From assembly GCA_030620095.1 (NCBI GenBank), contig JAUTXW010000538.1, positions 1 to 64,000 of the forward strand: 64,000 bases of DNA, written 5' to 3'. Source of the DNA: Kuschelorhynchus macadamiae (Eukaryota; Arthropoda; Insecta; Coleoptera; Curculionidae). Positions 55,101-62,131 of this stretch are shown here, one piece after another (position 1 is the first letter of the stretch; the number at the start of each line of letters is the position of its first letter). The notes below the pieces were generated by a model that was not told the origin of the DNA, made no database searches, and was given only the letters and a program-made list of their open reading frames with translations. Position numbers and translations under genes: made by a program.

Positions 55101-57531
55101 AATGTCACTGCTTATAATCTAATTTACTTATATAATTTAACATCTCAAAGGGATATTTATGGTTTTTAATTTTTTTAAAATACACATCTATATTCACGTT
55201 TTCAGAAAAAATATTTTTCTTCTAACATACCTGTTAATTTTGATGATGTGCTCATAGGAGATAACATCCAGGCAGGAACAATCATTTCCTGAAAAATGTC
55301 TGACAAAGTTTTATTCGAATCCAAATAATCTTCTTCAATTTCATGTTCAAAACCAACTAGTGTTTCTTGTCTTAGGTTTTCTGTGCCAAATCTTTCACTT
55401 TCTATTTTTGTAATAACTATTTTGTTTTCAGAAGTATCTTGCAAAATTTCTTGTATTTTTTTAGTAACTATTTCCTTTTCAGAAGAATCTTGTACAATTT
55501 CTTCTGTTTGAGAAGAAAAATCACACTGTTCAATAATTGTGTTAGGGCCATTTACCTGTACTTTTAATGATTCATACTCTACTTCCAATTGCTTCAATTT
55601 CTCACTATCCAAAGTTAATTTTCTAATTTCCATTTTAGATATATCACAGAAAAGTTTATCTGTCTGAGTAGAGGAATCACATCTATCAATAATTATTTCC
55701 TTGTTCCTATTTATTTGTTCTTTCAAAGCACAACATTCTTCTTCCAACTGACTCAGTTTTTTTCTGTCTGAGGACAATTTTTCAAATTCCATTTTTAGTG
55801 ATTCTAATTCATTTTTGTGATGTTTTTTTAGGCTTTTAATAGTATCTTGGAGACAACTCTGTTCTTGCAAAGATGCATTTGCTTTTTCCAACTAAAAAAG
55901 GAAATGTTATTATAAGCAGTTGGTTTATATATTTGTTTACAAATACTTTAATTAAAATTAAGAAGTACTCTCAGATGTACCAAATTCTAATAGGTGCTGT
56001 TGTTTTTTTTACTTGGTTAGCAAAAAGAAGAGTGAAGAAAGGAGGAAAAAAGTCATAAAGGAAAGAAAAGCAAGGAAGTTGTTAAATAATCCAGAGGGTG
56101 GGGGGAAATGGAGAGAGAAATAGATACAGAGATATAGAAAGATATAAGAAAATGGTGGGTTTTATGTAGTGCTTTTGGATTTTCTTGTATACCTATTTTA
56201 AAAGAAAATGTTTTATGTTTATGTGATATTTTACTAAATGTTACAAAAATTTTCATTGTATGATTTTCTCTCCTTTGATGTGGTGAGATTTTCCTTTAAT
56301 AATCCAAGGAGTTTTTGTGTGTGAAGCTGGATCTATACAAACAAATAATGTAAAATAAGAACTAATAATTTTTCCAATCAAATAGGCCCCTGTTAGCCAT
56401 GGGCATATAACTACTTGCCCATTTAAATTTTTAGATAAAATAAAAATAAAAGATGGAATTTGGCTATGTTCAAGGGTAGCTGTTATGTTGTTTTATTGTA
56501 TTTTTATGTTATTTGTCTGTATACATTTACATTGCATTCCCTGTTATTGGTTCTTAAGAAGTTAACCATTATTTTCAAATTTCCCAGTTGAAGTTTATCA
56601 AAAATGTAACAAAAAAATTAGCAAGATCTCTATAAAACTTTAAAGTATTTACTTAAATATTTATTTTTTTGTGAATTTATTTAATATATCAACAACTTTT
56701 GCAAAAATTATTGATACATTATATAGATTAAATTAAGATTAACATACTGAGAAGTATGCTTCCTTGTTTTCAGAATTGATATCTTTATCTTAAGGTTTAA
56801 AATATAAAAAAACTTACTTTATTTTTCAATGTGGCAATTTCCTTTTCAAACTGTGCTTTAACCTGACTTTTATCTTCAAGTTTTTTATTCCTCTTTGTTA
56901 ATTTATTATTCTGAATTCTCAATTGATGTTCCACATCTTTGAGATCGGCACACATCTGCTTCAATTCTTTTATTTTATCGTCTGAAGTTTTTTTTCTTGA
57001 TGAAGGTGATAACAACAAGTCTTTTTCACAAGTACATTGATTATTTTTTTCCTCTAACTCTGTTTTTATAAGTTGAGCTTCAAGAAGCTGCTGCCGATAC
57101 TGTTCTTCTATCTTTGTATAATCAGATTTTAATTCATTCAAAGCTTTTTCCGTCTGTTCATATTTTGGATTCAATCTTTCTATCGTATCAGTTAATCTTT
57201 CATTGTCTATTTTGAGCCTGCCAATTTCTTGCAGTTTCATTTCATAGTTGGATTTAAGATGCTTAAAAGCCTGTGTGGCCCGGCCTAATTTTTCATTTTT
57301 CTCCTGGTACAGCATTAAAAGTTCACTAAAATGTAAAATTGAGAATATAATATGAAGAAAGACTATTGCAGATCTAACATAAACACACCAGATTTTATAC
57401 CTAACAAGTAATAAAAACGAATATGACATCAGTTGTTTCTAAACATTATAGTTACGTACTTACTTAGTTTTAATAATTTTCTCTTTAACAATAGTAAAAT
57501 CTTGTTTTTCCACAGAATATTGTTGATCCAT
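20740..57531 (-). CDS. ICE1: Little elongation complex subunit 1 homologue (9 exons)
   Basis: In known animals ICE1 is the scaffold of the little elongation complex (with ICE2 and ELL) that supports RNA polymerase II transcription of snRNA genes. Coding exons in transcript order are 57531-57464, 57325-56818, 55891-55231, 52574-47337, 43907-43799, 43703-43606, 32836-32555, 29881-29630 and 21236-20740. All junctions keep frame, giving 2570 residues plus stop. Exons 1-3 form a long coiled coil; exon 4 is a disordered, charged 1746-residue block with an AT-hook (RGRPRK, near residue 1455). Exons 5-9 give a helical C-terminal domain. I recognise ICE1 by the ITRLYTAIC...RKDMNRIR block (near 2267-2285) and the KWVHQKIKENLIPLY block, which match the vertebrate ICE1 C-terminus in order and pattern. 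Exons missed in the long introns remain possible. Confidence 0.78.
21307..21858 (+). pseudogene. gypsy gag, C-terminal part
   Basis: The frame begins downstream of a stop at 21304. It includes NEKLAINAFANGLKNSDLRT, typical of the gag capsid C-terminal region in insect Ty3/gypsy elements. A long Arg/Gly/Asn/Gln-rich nucleic-acid-binding tail follows (several RGR, RGG and NRSRG motifs), without a CCHC knuckle. The N-terminus is missing. It ends at TAA 21856. The pol frame is the +1 frame and is open from a T-run at 21844-21849. Confidence 0.75.
21893..25475 (+). pseudogene. gypsy pol: protease, reverse transcriptase, RNase H, integrase
   Basis: The domains follow Ty3/gypsy order. Aspartic protease CDTGAS sits at residues 20-25. 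The RT catalytic YLDD is at residues 431-434, and the RNase H TDASGYALG begins at residue 581. Then comes an integrase zinc finger (H...H, CDECQ near 24580) and catalytic core residues in YLDLVGP, VTDKGTEF and LGALENTH. A TGA at 24167-24169 interrupts the same frame before integrase. A frameshift near 25020 moves the integrase C-terminus (YTPYELVFG, then a GPYPVLE chromodomain-like end) to another frame. From 21893 the frame would run without stop but for these lesions. Confidence 0.9.
25532..25819 (+). repeat. Probable 3' LTR of the gypsy element
   Basis: A purine tract GGGGAAGG at 25524-25531 is followed by TGTGATAGAATCC, a usual LTR start. An AATAAA signal lies at 25739, and the likely end is ...ATTACA near 25819 (TG...CA ends). 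With no 5' LTR to compare, the boundaries are inferred. Confidence 0.55.
26443..26512. repeat. (AT)n microsatellite
   Basis: About 70 bp of AT/TA dinucleotide with one TTT interruption near 26480. Confidence 0.9.
26895..27966 (+). mobile_element. Penelope-like element remnant with GIY-YIG endonuclease end (ICE1 intron 8)
   Basis: On the + strand the order is: KKKDITILPADKGNATVVMN at about 26950-27010; IIASLDVKWLYPSI at 27370-27410; GAPMGSSLSPVVANLFM at 27490-27540; KLQFLDVLV at 27625; then the GIY-YIG start GVYSIPCQDCGKLYVRQ at 27716-27766, resumed after an insertion as TNRRISARVEERKLSIRNK from 27847. The catalytic YVDD region has been deleted. Multiple frameshifts. The pieces match the usual Penelope plan of RT followed by GIY-YIG. 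Confidence 0.85.
27767..27837 (-). mobile_element. 71-bp retroposon end with 9-bp target duplication, inside the GIY-YIG ORF
   Basis: The insert is bracketed by GTGAGGCAA at 27758-27766 and again at 27838-27846. Removing insert plus one copy restores the GIY-YIG frame. Read on the minus strand the insert ends in a (CTA)n-type microsatellite tail, as the 3' end of a severely 5'-truncated LINE or SINE would. Confidence 0.7.
28008..28098. repeat. (AT)n microsatellite
   Basis: About 90 bp of AT dinucleotide with one AAA slip near 28057, right after the Penelope-like fragment. Confidence 0.9.
28836..29150 (-). repeat. Interspersed repeat, related to 42497-42730
   Basis: TTAAGTATTGCATGACC...AACACACAATCC at 28840-28885 aligns with TTAAGTATTGAATAACC...AACACACAATCC at 42497-42532. 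Later both have TGTACTGTG(A/G)TG(A/G)T at similar spacing. The minus-strand end vaguely resembles a mariner-type transposase C-terminus, but I cannot confirm that. Confidence 0.4.
29630..29881 (-). CDS. ICE1: ICE1 exon 8 (helical C-terminal domain)
   Basis: 252 nt between an acceptor (TTCGTCTGTTTTAG, minus strand) and a donor GTGAAC. Phase is 1 in and 1 out. It encodes helical sequence with FTLLLFLRNKPTKWVHQKIK and ILIILLGNITNGF. The pattern fits the vertebrate ICE1 block containing Trp-rich KW and a following long helix. Intact frame amid mobile elements is strong support that it is a real exon. Confidence 0.72.
30490..31290 (+). mobile_element. LINE reverse-transcriptase remnant (ICE1 intron 7)
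   Basis: GFRE at 30501 and a degraded finger region give way to FFDLS/RVFDSLE-like sequence near 30900. An open frame at 30984-31370 then carries [20 protein letters not shown] and a catalytic box reading CADDSSVVV, with Cys in place of the usual Phe or Tyr. Several frameshifts lie upstream. The 3' part after FDTWCTKNYLIFN is missing. Confidence 0.85.
31555..31990. repeat. Degenerate tandem array, ~130-bp unit, about 4 copies
   Basis: Units start near 31559, 31685, 31816 and 31956. Each opens with a TTTCAA(A/G)AGCATTTA(A/G)CTT-like string and continues with a run resembling GGTGAAACACGTCAAATTTCT. Similar Pro-free AT-rich sequence with CGCCATATTGGAT motifs continues to about 33560 without a clear period. 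Confidence 0.6.
32555..32836 (-). CDS. ICE1: ICE1 exon 7 (helical C-terminal domain)
   Basis: 282 nt flanked by acceptor TTATTATTTTAG and donor GTATGT on the minus strand, phase 1 in and 1 out. It encodes THPGILDKFLLEAE, then ITRLYTAICKMRKD and ILFTVLIMWPDVLP. The LYTAIC...RKDMNRIR pattern is the part that made me recognise ICE1. It lies alone between a tandem array and a transposon, 10.8 kb from exon 6. Confidence 0.78.
33645..36110 (+). mobile_element. mariner/Tc1-like transposon with ~300-bp flanking inverted repeats (ICE1 intron 6)
   Basis: A degenerate transposase gene (34187-35370) lies between inverted copies of a ~300-bp sequence at 33645-33955 and 35850-36108. The repeats share TATCACCTACCATTTTTGAG, CTCGCTTACCGTT and GATTTTGAAAATAC in opposite orientation. 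Each repeat has a CAGG(A/G)TGTCC-like start and a GTGACAC/GGGACACC-like inner end. The right copy stops abruptly where the foldback element begins. Confidence 0.75.
34187..35385 (+). pseudogene. mariner/Tc1-like transposase pseudogene
   Basis: The pieces in order are MAERQSYENFEKYDILI (34190), a helix-turn-helix region with NDEINVVAYVEANPSLSYRA (34561), then HPGDAGRRLNFCNWF. The catalytic region gives VIWSDEARISSADIFNR (first Asp), FFQQDGASAHNS (second Asp, 35065-35105) and WPAWSPDSVLDFFVW (third acidic residue, 35155). A stop or frameshift separates most blocks, and the usual LS or LT before VLDFF is deleted. The family is common in insect genomes. Nonfunctional as it stands. Confidence 0.85.
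36125..38006. mobile_element. Foldback-like element: two direct units plus one inverted unit around a unique core
   Basis: Unit 1 (36125-36645) and unit 2 (36646-37175) are direct repeats of ~521-530 bp, each opening TAGTGGAGTAAA(A/T)AA. A third copy (37536-38006) is inverted and ends in its complement, TTTTTTACTCCACTA. Shared internal marks include CTTACCTAATTAAGCTATCG, a TTTGGCGCTTCTT string and TAACATGCAG(C/T)GAA. The core, 37176-37535, is not repeated and holds a palindrome and a 39-codon ORF. The ends could be TA-flanked, but neighbouring sequence is repetitive, so the true target duplication is uncertain. Confidence 0.8.
37183..37302 (-). CDS. Small ORF in the foldback core, unknown
   Basis: 39 codons from ATG at 37302 to TAG at 37183, beginning MECLLCGEGVGEKEK and containing a CxxC pair. 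It is followed by a basic GRPGR segment. I do not recognise it. It may be the first exon of a captured gene or of a transposon protein. Its short length makes chance possible. Confidence 0.3.
   Translation of the reverse strand: MECLLCGEGVGEKEKNMVHKPSKQGRPGRSDPIIFVALD
38007..38345 (-). mobile_element. Penelope-like element remnant, minus strand, internally deleted
   Basis: The minus strand reads SAYRSMIHRTFSVPLDKHCL, then SLVFKKRKLLIIRQIYP, the linker between RT and GIY-YIG. A jump then lands on a GIY-YIG C-terminal stretch (FANHFLETSHKFPD-like, 38010-38060). The same stretches occur in the + copy at 41220-41965, in opposite orientation. The foldback element abuts its low-coordinate end. Confidence 0.75.
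39830..40235. repeat. Degenerate tandem array, ~122-bp unit, about 3 copies
   Basis: AAAATGGCG(A/G)(T/C)CTA(T/A)T(G/A)AAATGTTA-like strings recur at 39933, 40055 and (diverged) 40179. Between them are similar CTGC..ATCCATTTTATCCAAATTTTGC-like stretches. Confidence 0.6.
40269..40935. repeat. Degenerate tandem array, ~100-bp unit, about 7 copies
   Basis: Units start near 40269, 40381, 40472, 40576, 40692, 40785 and 40882. They share AATATT(G/T)ACTAAAA, CTTAAATAC, AATCTGTACAAATGTTAAAATTC and a TTGGCGCCGCCATTTTG-like end. The spacing varies from 91 to 116 bp. Confidence 0.7.
41220..41965 (+). mobile_element. Penelope-like element remnant, linker plus GIY-YIG endonuclease
   Basis: 41370-41400 (LDVIRSIVT) and 41430-41490 (LKKSKLLTIQQIYH) match the minus copy at 38.1-38.3 kb. 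41670-41965 then reads CNSCYIGQTRRHFDVRLKEHN and NHFLETLHKFPDINKLDVLHYE. After a slip in a poly-A run at about 41857 it continues DWLEAIQIYNTQPFK. CYIGQT is the YIG half of GIY-YIG. RT is missing upstream. Confidence 0.85.
42497..42730 (-). repeat. Interspersed repeat, related to 28836-29150
   Basis: The pair shares TTAAGTATTG(A/C)AT(A/G)ACC, AACACACAATCC and TGTACTGTG(G/A)TGGTGAAA-like blocks at comparable spacing. The minus-strand ORF here (42723-42517) has no recognisable domain. Confidence 0.4.
42888..43335 (+). mobile_element. Penelope-like element fragment: terminal repeat copy C plus RT core
   Basis: 42888-42955 carries TTGGGTTTAGGCTG and TTATTATCCGACGTTTCGCC, the family terminal repeat. 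From 43020 the + frame reads EAFEETALNSAPLQPKCWLRY, then VYDTFVI. The catalytic YVDD has become YVYD. A degenerate continuation runs to about 43335. It abuts ICE1 exon 6 (43606) on its intron 6 side. Confidence 0.75.
43606..43907 (-). CDS. ICE1: ICE1 exons 5 and 6
   Basis: Exon 5 is 43907-43799 (acceptor ATTTTTAG, donor GTAAGT). Exon 6 is 43703-43606 (acceptor TTTATTTTAG, donor GTAAAA). They are separated by a 95-bp intron. Together they encode LFDKLMVFSNEEKMLDEVIM, a second helix, then VPLSPPMTDTQRILL. The phases agree with exon 4 (one base over) and exon 7. Confidence 0.78.
43908..47336. other. ICE1 intron 4, no element identified
   Basis: 3.4 kb of AT-rich sequence without a recognisable ORF. 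A GC-richer patch (about 44870-44945) and a GGGGGCTATTCATAATTTACG-type string at 45507 suggest old repeats, but I cannot name them. Confidence 0.45.
47337..52574 (-). CDS. ICE1: ICE1 giant exon 4 (disordered central region)
   Basis: 5238 nt open throughout, acceptor TTTTTTTGCAG and donor GTAAGT, encoding residues 413-2158. Composition is rich in Ser, Asn, Lys, Asp and Glu with no globular domain, so it is probably disordered. Visible marks: basic nuclear-signal-like clusters (EKRQQRRRKF, FENKRRKVAKSR), an AT-hook KRKRGRPRK at 49420-49448, and a degenerate ~38-residue tandem repeat at about 48900-49190. A giant internal exon is also a feature of vertebrate ICE1. Confidence 0.85.
52970..54885 (+). 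mobile_element. LINE (CR1/Jockey-like) ORF2 and 3' end, relatively young, in ICE1 intron 3
   Basis: 53046-53384 is the linker before RT, with TFRQIKNKRSAGLDGVSLRV. 53384-54121 is the RT, with FCDFSKEFDCVNH, GVPQGSVLGPILFLLYIND and catalytic FADDTTLLW. 54152-54664 is the C-terminal part, same frame, ending KPYYSLEEYF. Only one frameshift (near 53380) and one stop (54119) interrupt about 1.6 kb. The 3' tail is a (TAAG)n run at 54868-54880. The endonuclease domain is absent (5'-truncated). Confidence 0.9.
55231..55891 (-). CDS. ICE1: ICE1 exon 3 (coiled coil)
   Basis: 661 nt, acceptor TTTTTTAG and donor GTATGT. Encodes residues 193-412: Leu/Glu/Lys heptad-like coiled coil, a TQT motif at 267-269, a second SSQTEE site, then WMLSPMSTSSKL near the end. 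Confidence 0.82.
56818..57325 (-). CDS. ICE1: ICE1 exon 2 (coiled coil)
   Basis: 508 nt, acceptor TTTACATTTTAG and donor GTAAGT, residues 23-192. Long charged coiled coil, e.g. YQEKNEKLGRATQAFKHLK and RLTDTIERLNPKYEQ. It joins exon 1 with two carried bases (AA plus T, giving Asn). Confidence 0.82.
57464..57531 (-). CDS. ICE1: ICE1 exon 1 with start codon
   Basis: ATG at 57531, 22 codons plus two bases: MDQQYSVEKQDFTIVKEKII and on to a GTAAGT donor at 57463. Phase fits exon 2. A single ATG with stop codons upstream in frame supports the start. Confidence 0.78.
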
Positions 57532-58021
57532 GTTTGTGTTTGTATCTAACCTCAAACTTGCAACTCCGGTGCTTAATAATTTACAACTCGAACTTTATGA
57601 GCAAACGAAGACTTTCCAGGATGAACTTTTTAAAATTACACTCGAAATACTTCCAATAATCATATTCTTGTTGGTTTTTTGAAAAAACTGGTGTTAAAGG
57701 ACTAAAAATAATCAATAACGCTAAATGAAAATGGAAAACGCCAAACACTTAAACACTAAAACACAGAAAACACTACAATAATGAAGTATACATTTCTCTT
57801 CATCAGCAAATGTTTTAAGTATTCCATCGTTGCCGCTACTTCAATCCTGAATTGTTTGGTTGAAGTGAAACTTATAATTCCTAAATTAACACCATAACGC
57901 TACTTGCGACGATTTACTTAAATTGGTAACGTTATTGAAAATATCGGAGTACAATCCTTATTTAAACAATGGGTACAATAGAGTTCTTATGATTTTACCG
58001 TCCGCTATTAAGGGTACGTTT

Positions 58022-58084
58022 CTCTTTTCACCGGTTGTTACCGTAGTACGCTAGCAAAAACCTTATAACAGCCGGTGAAAAGAG
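58022..58084. repeat. 19-bp inverted repeat upstream of ICE1
   Basis: CTCTTTTCACCGGTTGTTA at 58022-58040 and its complement (one mismatch) at 58066-58084, with a 25-bp spacer, 490 bp upstream of the ICE1 start codon. It may be a small element or a regulatory palindrome. Confidence 0.6.
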
Positions 58085-58479
58085 TTATTGGAAATAAAGA
58101 AAAGATCGTAATAGGTTTGTTTTGTTTGTTATTTAATTTTCCAGAAACTTGTGCGATGAAAGCCACTTTTTATTATTTATTACGGCTTTATTGATCTTAT
58201 CGACAAATTTGATGCTACTACAAGAGTCTTTCACCTTGTTTTAATATAGTTACACATTTTTACAACCACTTTTTACATTACCTCAAAAAAAAGACATAAC
58301 CAAAACGCAATCCGATTTTTAAAACACCAACTGGGACACCCTGCCACTGCGCTACCAATCGTCCCAACAAAAATTTATCGGCCTTGTTCATACTTCGCCG
58401 AATGACACTACAGAAGTCCAGAAACCACATAAAGCTAATAGGGTAATAGGACCTTAAATCTCGTACGGATCATACACAT

Positions 58480-58940
58480 CACATATAGTGCGCACCTATT
58501 TCAAATTTGATTTTCGATTAGTGTGGAGTGGAGTGGAGTACCTCAGAGGTCAATTATTAGTCCTTTGCTATACGCTATATATTCTTCTGGTATTCACAGT
58601 GTTTTTCAGAAATGTAGTGTTCAGTACTATGCGGATGACACACAAATGTACTTATCATTTAACAGAAATAACGTTGTTGACTCTTGCAGATATTAAACAG
58701 TGAACGTTTCAGGTCGATTTCTTCAAAACATTTCTTATTTTTAAAACCGCAAAAATGCTGTTTATTGTTGTTTGGTCCCAAAAATGATGTAAATGGTGTA
58801 AAAGGTAAAATTAATATATAGATAAATGATGTTTAATTAGAATTTAAAGATAGTGCGCGGAATCTTGGTGTAATTTTGACAGTTCGATGAGATTTGAACT
58901 ATTTCAACTATTATTAAAAGTCTATCGAATCGCCTCGTAG
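58480..58940 (+). mobile_element. LINE RT fragment with YADD box
   Basis: The + strand reads SIISPLLYAIYSSGI, then VQYYADDTQMYLSF at about 58560-58670. A shifted frame gives FLFLKPQKCCLLLFGPKND and DSARNLGVIL. The YADDTQ box and following order fit a different LINE group from the FADD elements elsewhere here. Frameshifted and truncated. Confidence 0.75.
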
Positions 58941-59204
58941 AAGGCAGACCTCTCTGTTTTTAACATAAGTGGTTCCACGTGTTCGGTTTTTATTGCTTTG
59001 TTTCGGGGGAAAGCGTGAGACTCAAAGGCTGTGTGGAATCTAACGACCACTCTATAAAGGAAGCAGACGCTGTGAGACCTAGTTGTTTCTGCATTCTATC
59101 CTCTTCGTCTGCCCAGTTCTACATAGAATATTAACGTAATGGCCACTATGAAGCGGGAGTAGGAGGGGTGAGGAGATAGCTTAAAAGAAAAGGTCATCTC
59201 GTGA

Positions 59205-60780
59205 TGGGGAATGAAGAATAAAAGTGCATCAGGTTGGGACCAGATTTCTTTGCGGATCTTCCAGGCCCTGCCTGCAGTGGCGCTTGAAATATTGGCTGAG
59301 GCAATTAATGCCTCCTTAATCTCAGGAGTTTTTCCACCTAGCCCTAGTTCTCCCTCTTTTTAAGAGTGGGGATTGTGAGGTTGCTTCTAACTTTAGGCCA
59401 ATTGCACTTCTACCCACAATGGCAAAGGTGGTGGAAAAACTTGTTAAGGTGAGAATGATATCTTTTTTAAGTAGACATAGCATTTTGAGTTTTCAACAGT
59501 TTGGGTTTTAGGCATCAAGGGGAATGAGTGATGCTATCTTTGATTTCCTGGAACACTTTTATATAAATTTAAATTCTGGAGAATTGGCTGCGGCAGTGTT
59601 TTGTGATTTGTCTAAAGCTTTTGATTGCGTCGATCACGAAATACTGCTGTGGAAACTGACAGAGTACGATTTTAGGGGAACCATGTACAATTGGCTTCGT
59701 TCATATCTCGGGGGACGTGTGCAGTCATTTACCTTTAACGGGAACAACTCGGCTGAGCATGTCCTGAACTCGGGCGTCCCTCAGGGATCGATTTTTGGCC
59801 CTTTGCTGTTTCTTATTTATGTCAATCACCTCCCTCGTCTTGACATATCAGGTAAATTCACCATTTTGCCGACGACACCACAATTCTTTGGCATGGTACA
59901 AGCTTGAAGGGTCTTGCAGATAATATAAATGTTGACTTGATTAAAATAAAACTATAGTGTGATGCTAACTTTTTAGCGTTCAATGTATCCAAGTCTAATA
60001 TACTTAATTTTAGATGTAACGTTGAGAATGTATGTCTGCATGATGGCCCAATTGCAATGCCTAGCTCAACAAAATTTATGAGTTTGTCTATAGACAAAGA
60101 GTTGAAGTTTGAAACTCATCAACAATTTATACAATAAAATTTCCTCTAGTTGTTATGTACTGCGGATTATCTCTAACAACCTAGACCCATCTGTAGCTCG
60201 CAACTCTTACTTTGCTTTGGTTGAGGCTCACCTTCGATATGGCATTTGCTTTTGGGGCTCATGTTCTAACTATTTGTTTAATAGGGTCTTTTTGTTACAG
60301 AAGAGAGCATTAAGATTTATGTCTGGTGTAAAAGCACGCGTTTCTTGTCGTCCTTTATTTATAAAGCATTCAATTTTGACTTTATGCTGTTTATTTATTT
60401 TAGAATCTGTCTGTCTGGTCTATAAAAAGTAGAATAATGAATTGTTTGTGTCTAATCACTATAACATGCGCCATTCTCATAAACTATGTTTGCCGATTCC
60501 TAGTACGAATACATTAAAAAATCATTTTTCTATAGTGGCAAAAAATGTTTAACCACTTACCCTAAAGTATAAGGAGGTTTGGTAATGAGAAGGCTTTCAG
60601 AAAGAAAACTAAAAATCTCCTAATGAAAAAGTTATATTATACCTTAAATGAATTTTATTCTGACCATTTAATGTAGCTCTCTTTTCTGTATTTGTAGTAG
60701 TATTACTTTGAGAATTGTTGTGTCTGTTTTTGGATGTGCTACGTTTTTTACAAGCAATTTAATGTAATATCTATTGAAAT
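59205..60780 (+). mobile_element. LINE remnant, same family as 52970-54885
   Basis: 59205-59330 reads NKSASGWDQISLRIFQALP. 59524-59907 carries [13 protein letters not shown] and GVPQGSIFGPLLFLIYVN, and a frameshift sits at the catalytic box. 60109-60432 gives the C-terminal part with LRYGICFWGSCSNYLFNRVF. The piece continues to an LPIPSTNTLKN end near 60530. It parallels the ICE1 intron 3 copy block by block but is more decayed. Confidence 0.85.
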
Positions 60781-60789
60781 TGTTATATT

Positions 60790-61735
60790 TTTTGTCTTAT
60801 TTATTTAAAATTGAAAATGACTTTAGTTTAATGACATAATTATTGTAGTCCCAGTTTAGTTAATTTTAATTATTTTTTATTTGCTAAATATTTGTTTATT
60901 TAAATCAATAGTACATGATGAGGAGAGCCGGTGTTTTTAGTAATCTTTTATTTATAGTCCGATATAATCTAATAATCAGCGATTCCAGGATAATCCCGTG
61001 TCCCGGATGAATCATTTTTGGATTTGGATAGCTGGACCTCATTCCAGGATATCAACTAAATCGTGACGGATGGCTGCTCTACGTAGTGGGATAGTGTTGT
61101 GTCAATCGTGCATTTTACGAGGACCGAATTAATCAGTGACCGATTCCGAAGACGAATGGATCTTTTCCATCATTCGTCCATTTCAATACTTTTTGTTACT
61201 GATTGAAACAAGGCAGTAGCCACTGAACGACTAAGCGGATCGAGACAAACCGCCAAGCGTATTCCTGTATTTAGTCATTTAGTATATTTTATATTGTTTA
61301 CAAACACTCTGAACTGCAAATTGCTACTCTCTGTTCTGCGTTCTGCCAGCGTTTAACGGTTGCTTTCATTTTAATTTGAAATATTGTTTTTTGACTGATG
61401 TAAATAAGTGTATCTAATCAAATATGGTCAGATTTCGAAATCTTTTGGTCATAGATTAATATATTAATATATGGGAGGGCTTACGACGCAAAATTGGTAC
61501 GCCTGAAAGCGTAACCAGGCAAAGTGCAAAGCGGCAAATTTGAAAATTTTTATTGTTTATACGTCGCCAATTAAAACAAGTAACTGTTTTAATTTTAAAA
61601 CACCATTTTAATTAGGCCGTCCTCAGGACTTCAAATGATATATTAATAAAATACATTATCACCTTTGTATTATACCAGACCGACTAAATTACATTACATG
61701 CAGATATAGAACCGCCCGTTAATACTTACTATAAT
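60790..61735. other. Intergenic, no gene seen
   Basis: AT-rich with some GC-richer patches (60980-61260) that carry no long open frame. No recognised repeat. Confidence 0.45.
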
Positions 61736-61740
61736 TATAC

Positions 61741-61822
61741 CTGAATTCTGTTTACGTACACAACCACCACCTTCTTTTCTTTCTTCCCATTCCTTTGTAT
61801 TTTTTTCTGTTATTTTGCTCAT
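61741..61822 (-). CDS. Possible first coding exon of an unknown minus-strand gene
   Basis: ATG at 61822, 27 codons plus one base reading MSKITEKNTKEWEERKEGGG and on, then a donor-like GTATAA at 61740. It is polar and charged, unlike random AT-rich translation. No partner exon was found at lower coordinates and I do not recognise it. Confidence 0.25.
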
Positions 61823-62131
61823 TGTTGTTCGCACCAAAATTCGTAAAATATTAAAATACCCAATCTCAGGGAGCGTCTAAGTAGACCATTTTTATTTTTG
61901 CATCGTGTTTTGTGATCTAAGCTTCCATAGTCGCAATTGGTTAATGTACGTCATTCGGCGAAGTGTAAACAAATTTCTTTACATTTTCGGTGTGTTACAT
62001 GTAGGTTGAGGTTGTTCGGTTCGCAGTTGCATTGCAATGGATGTGTGAAGGGAATGTAATCCTGGTTCGGGGGCTGACAATTTTTCATTTTTTCTTACAA
62101 ATTGTTTTGTTAAAAAAAAATTATAACAAGT

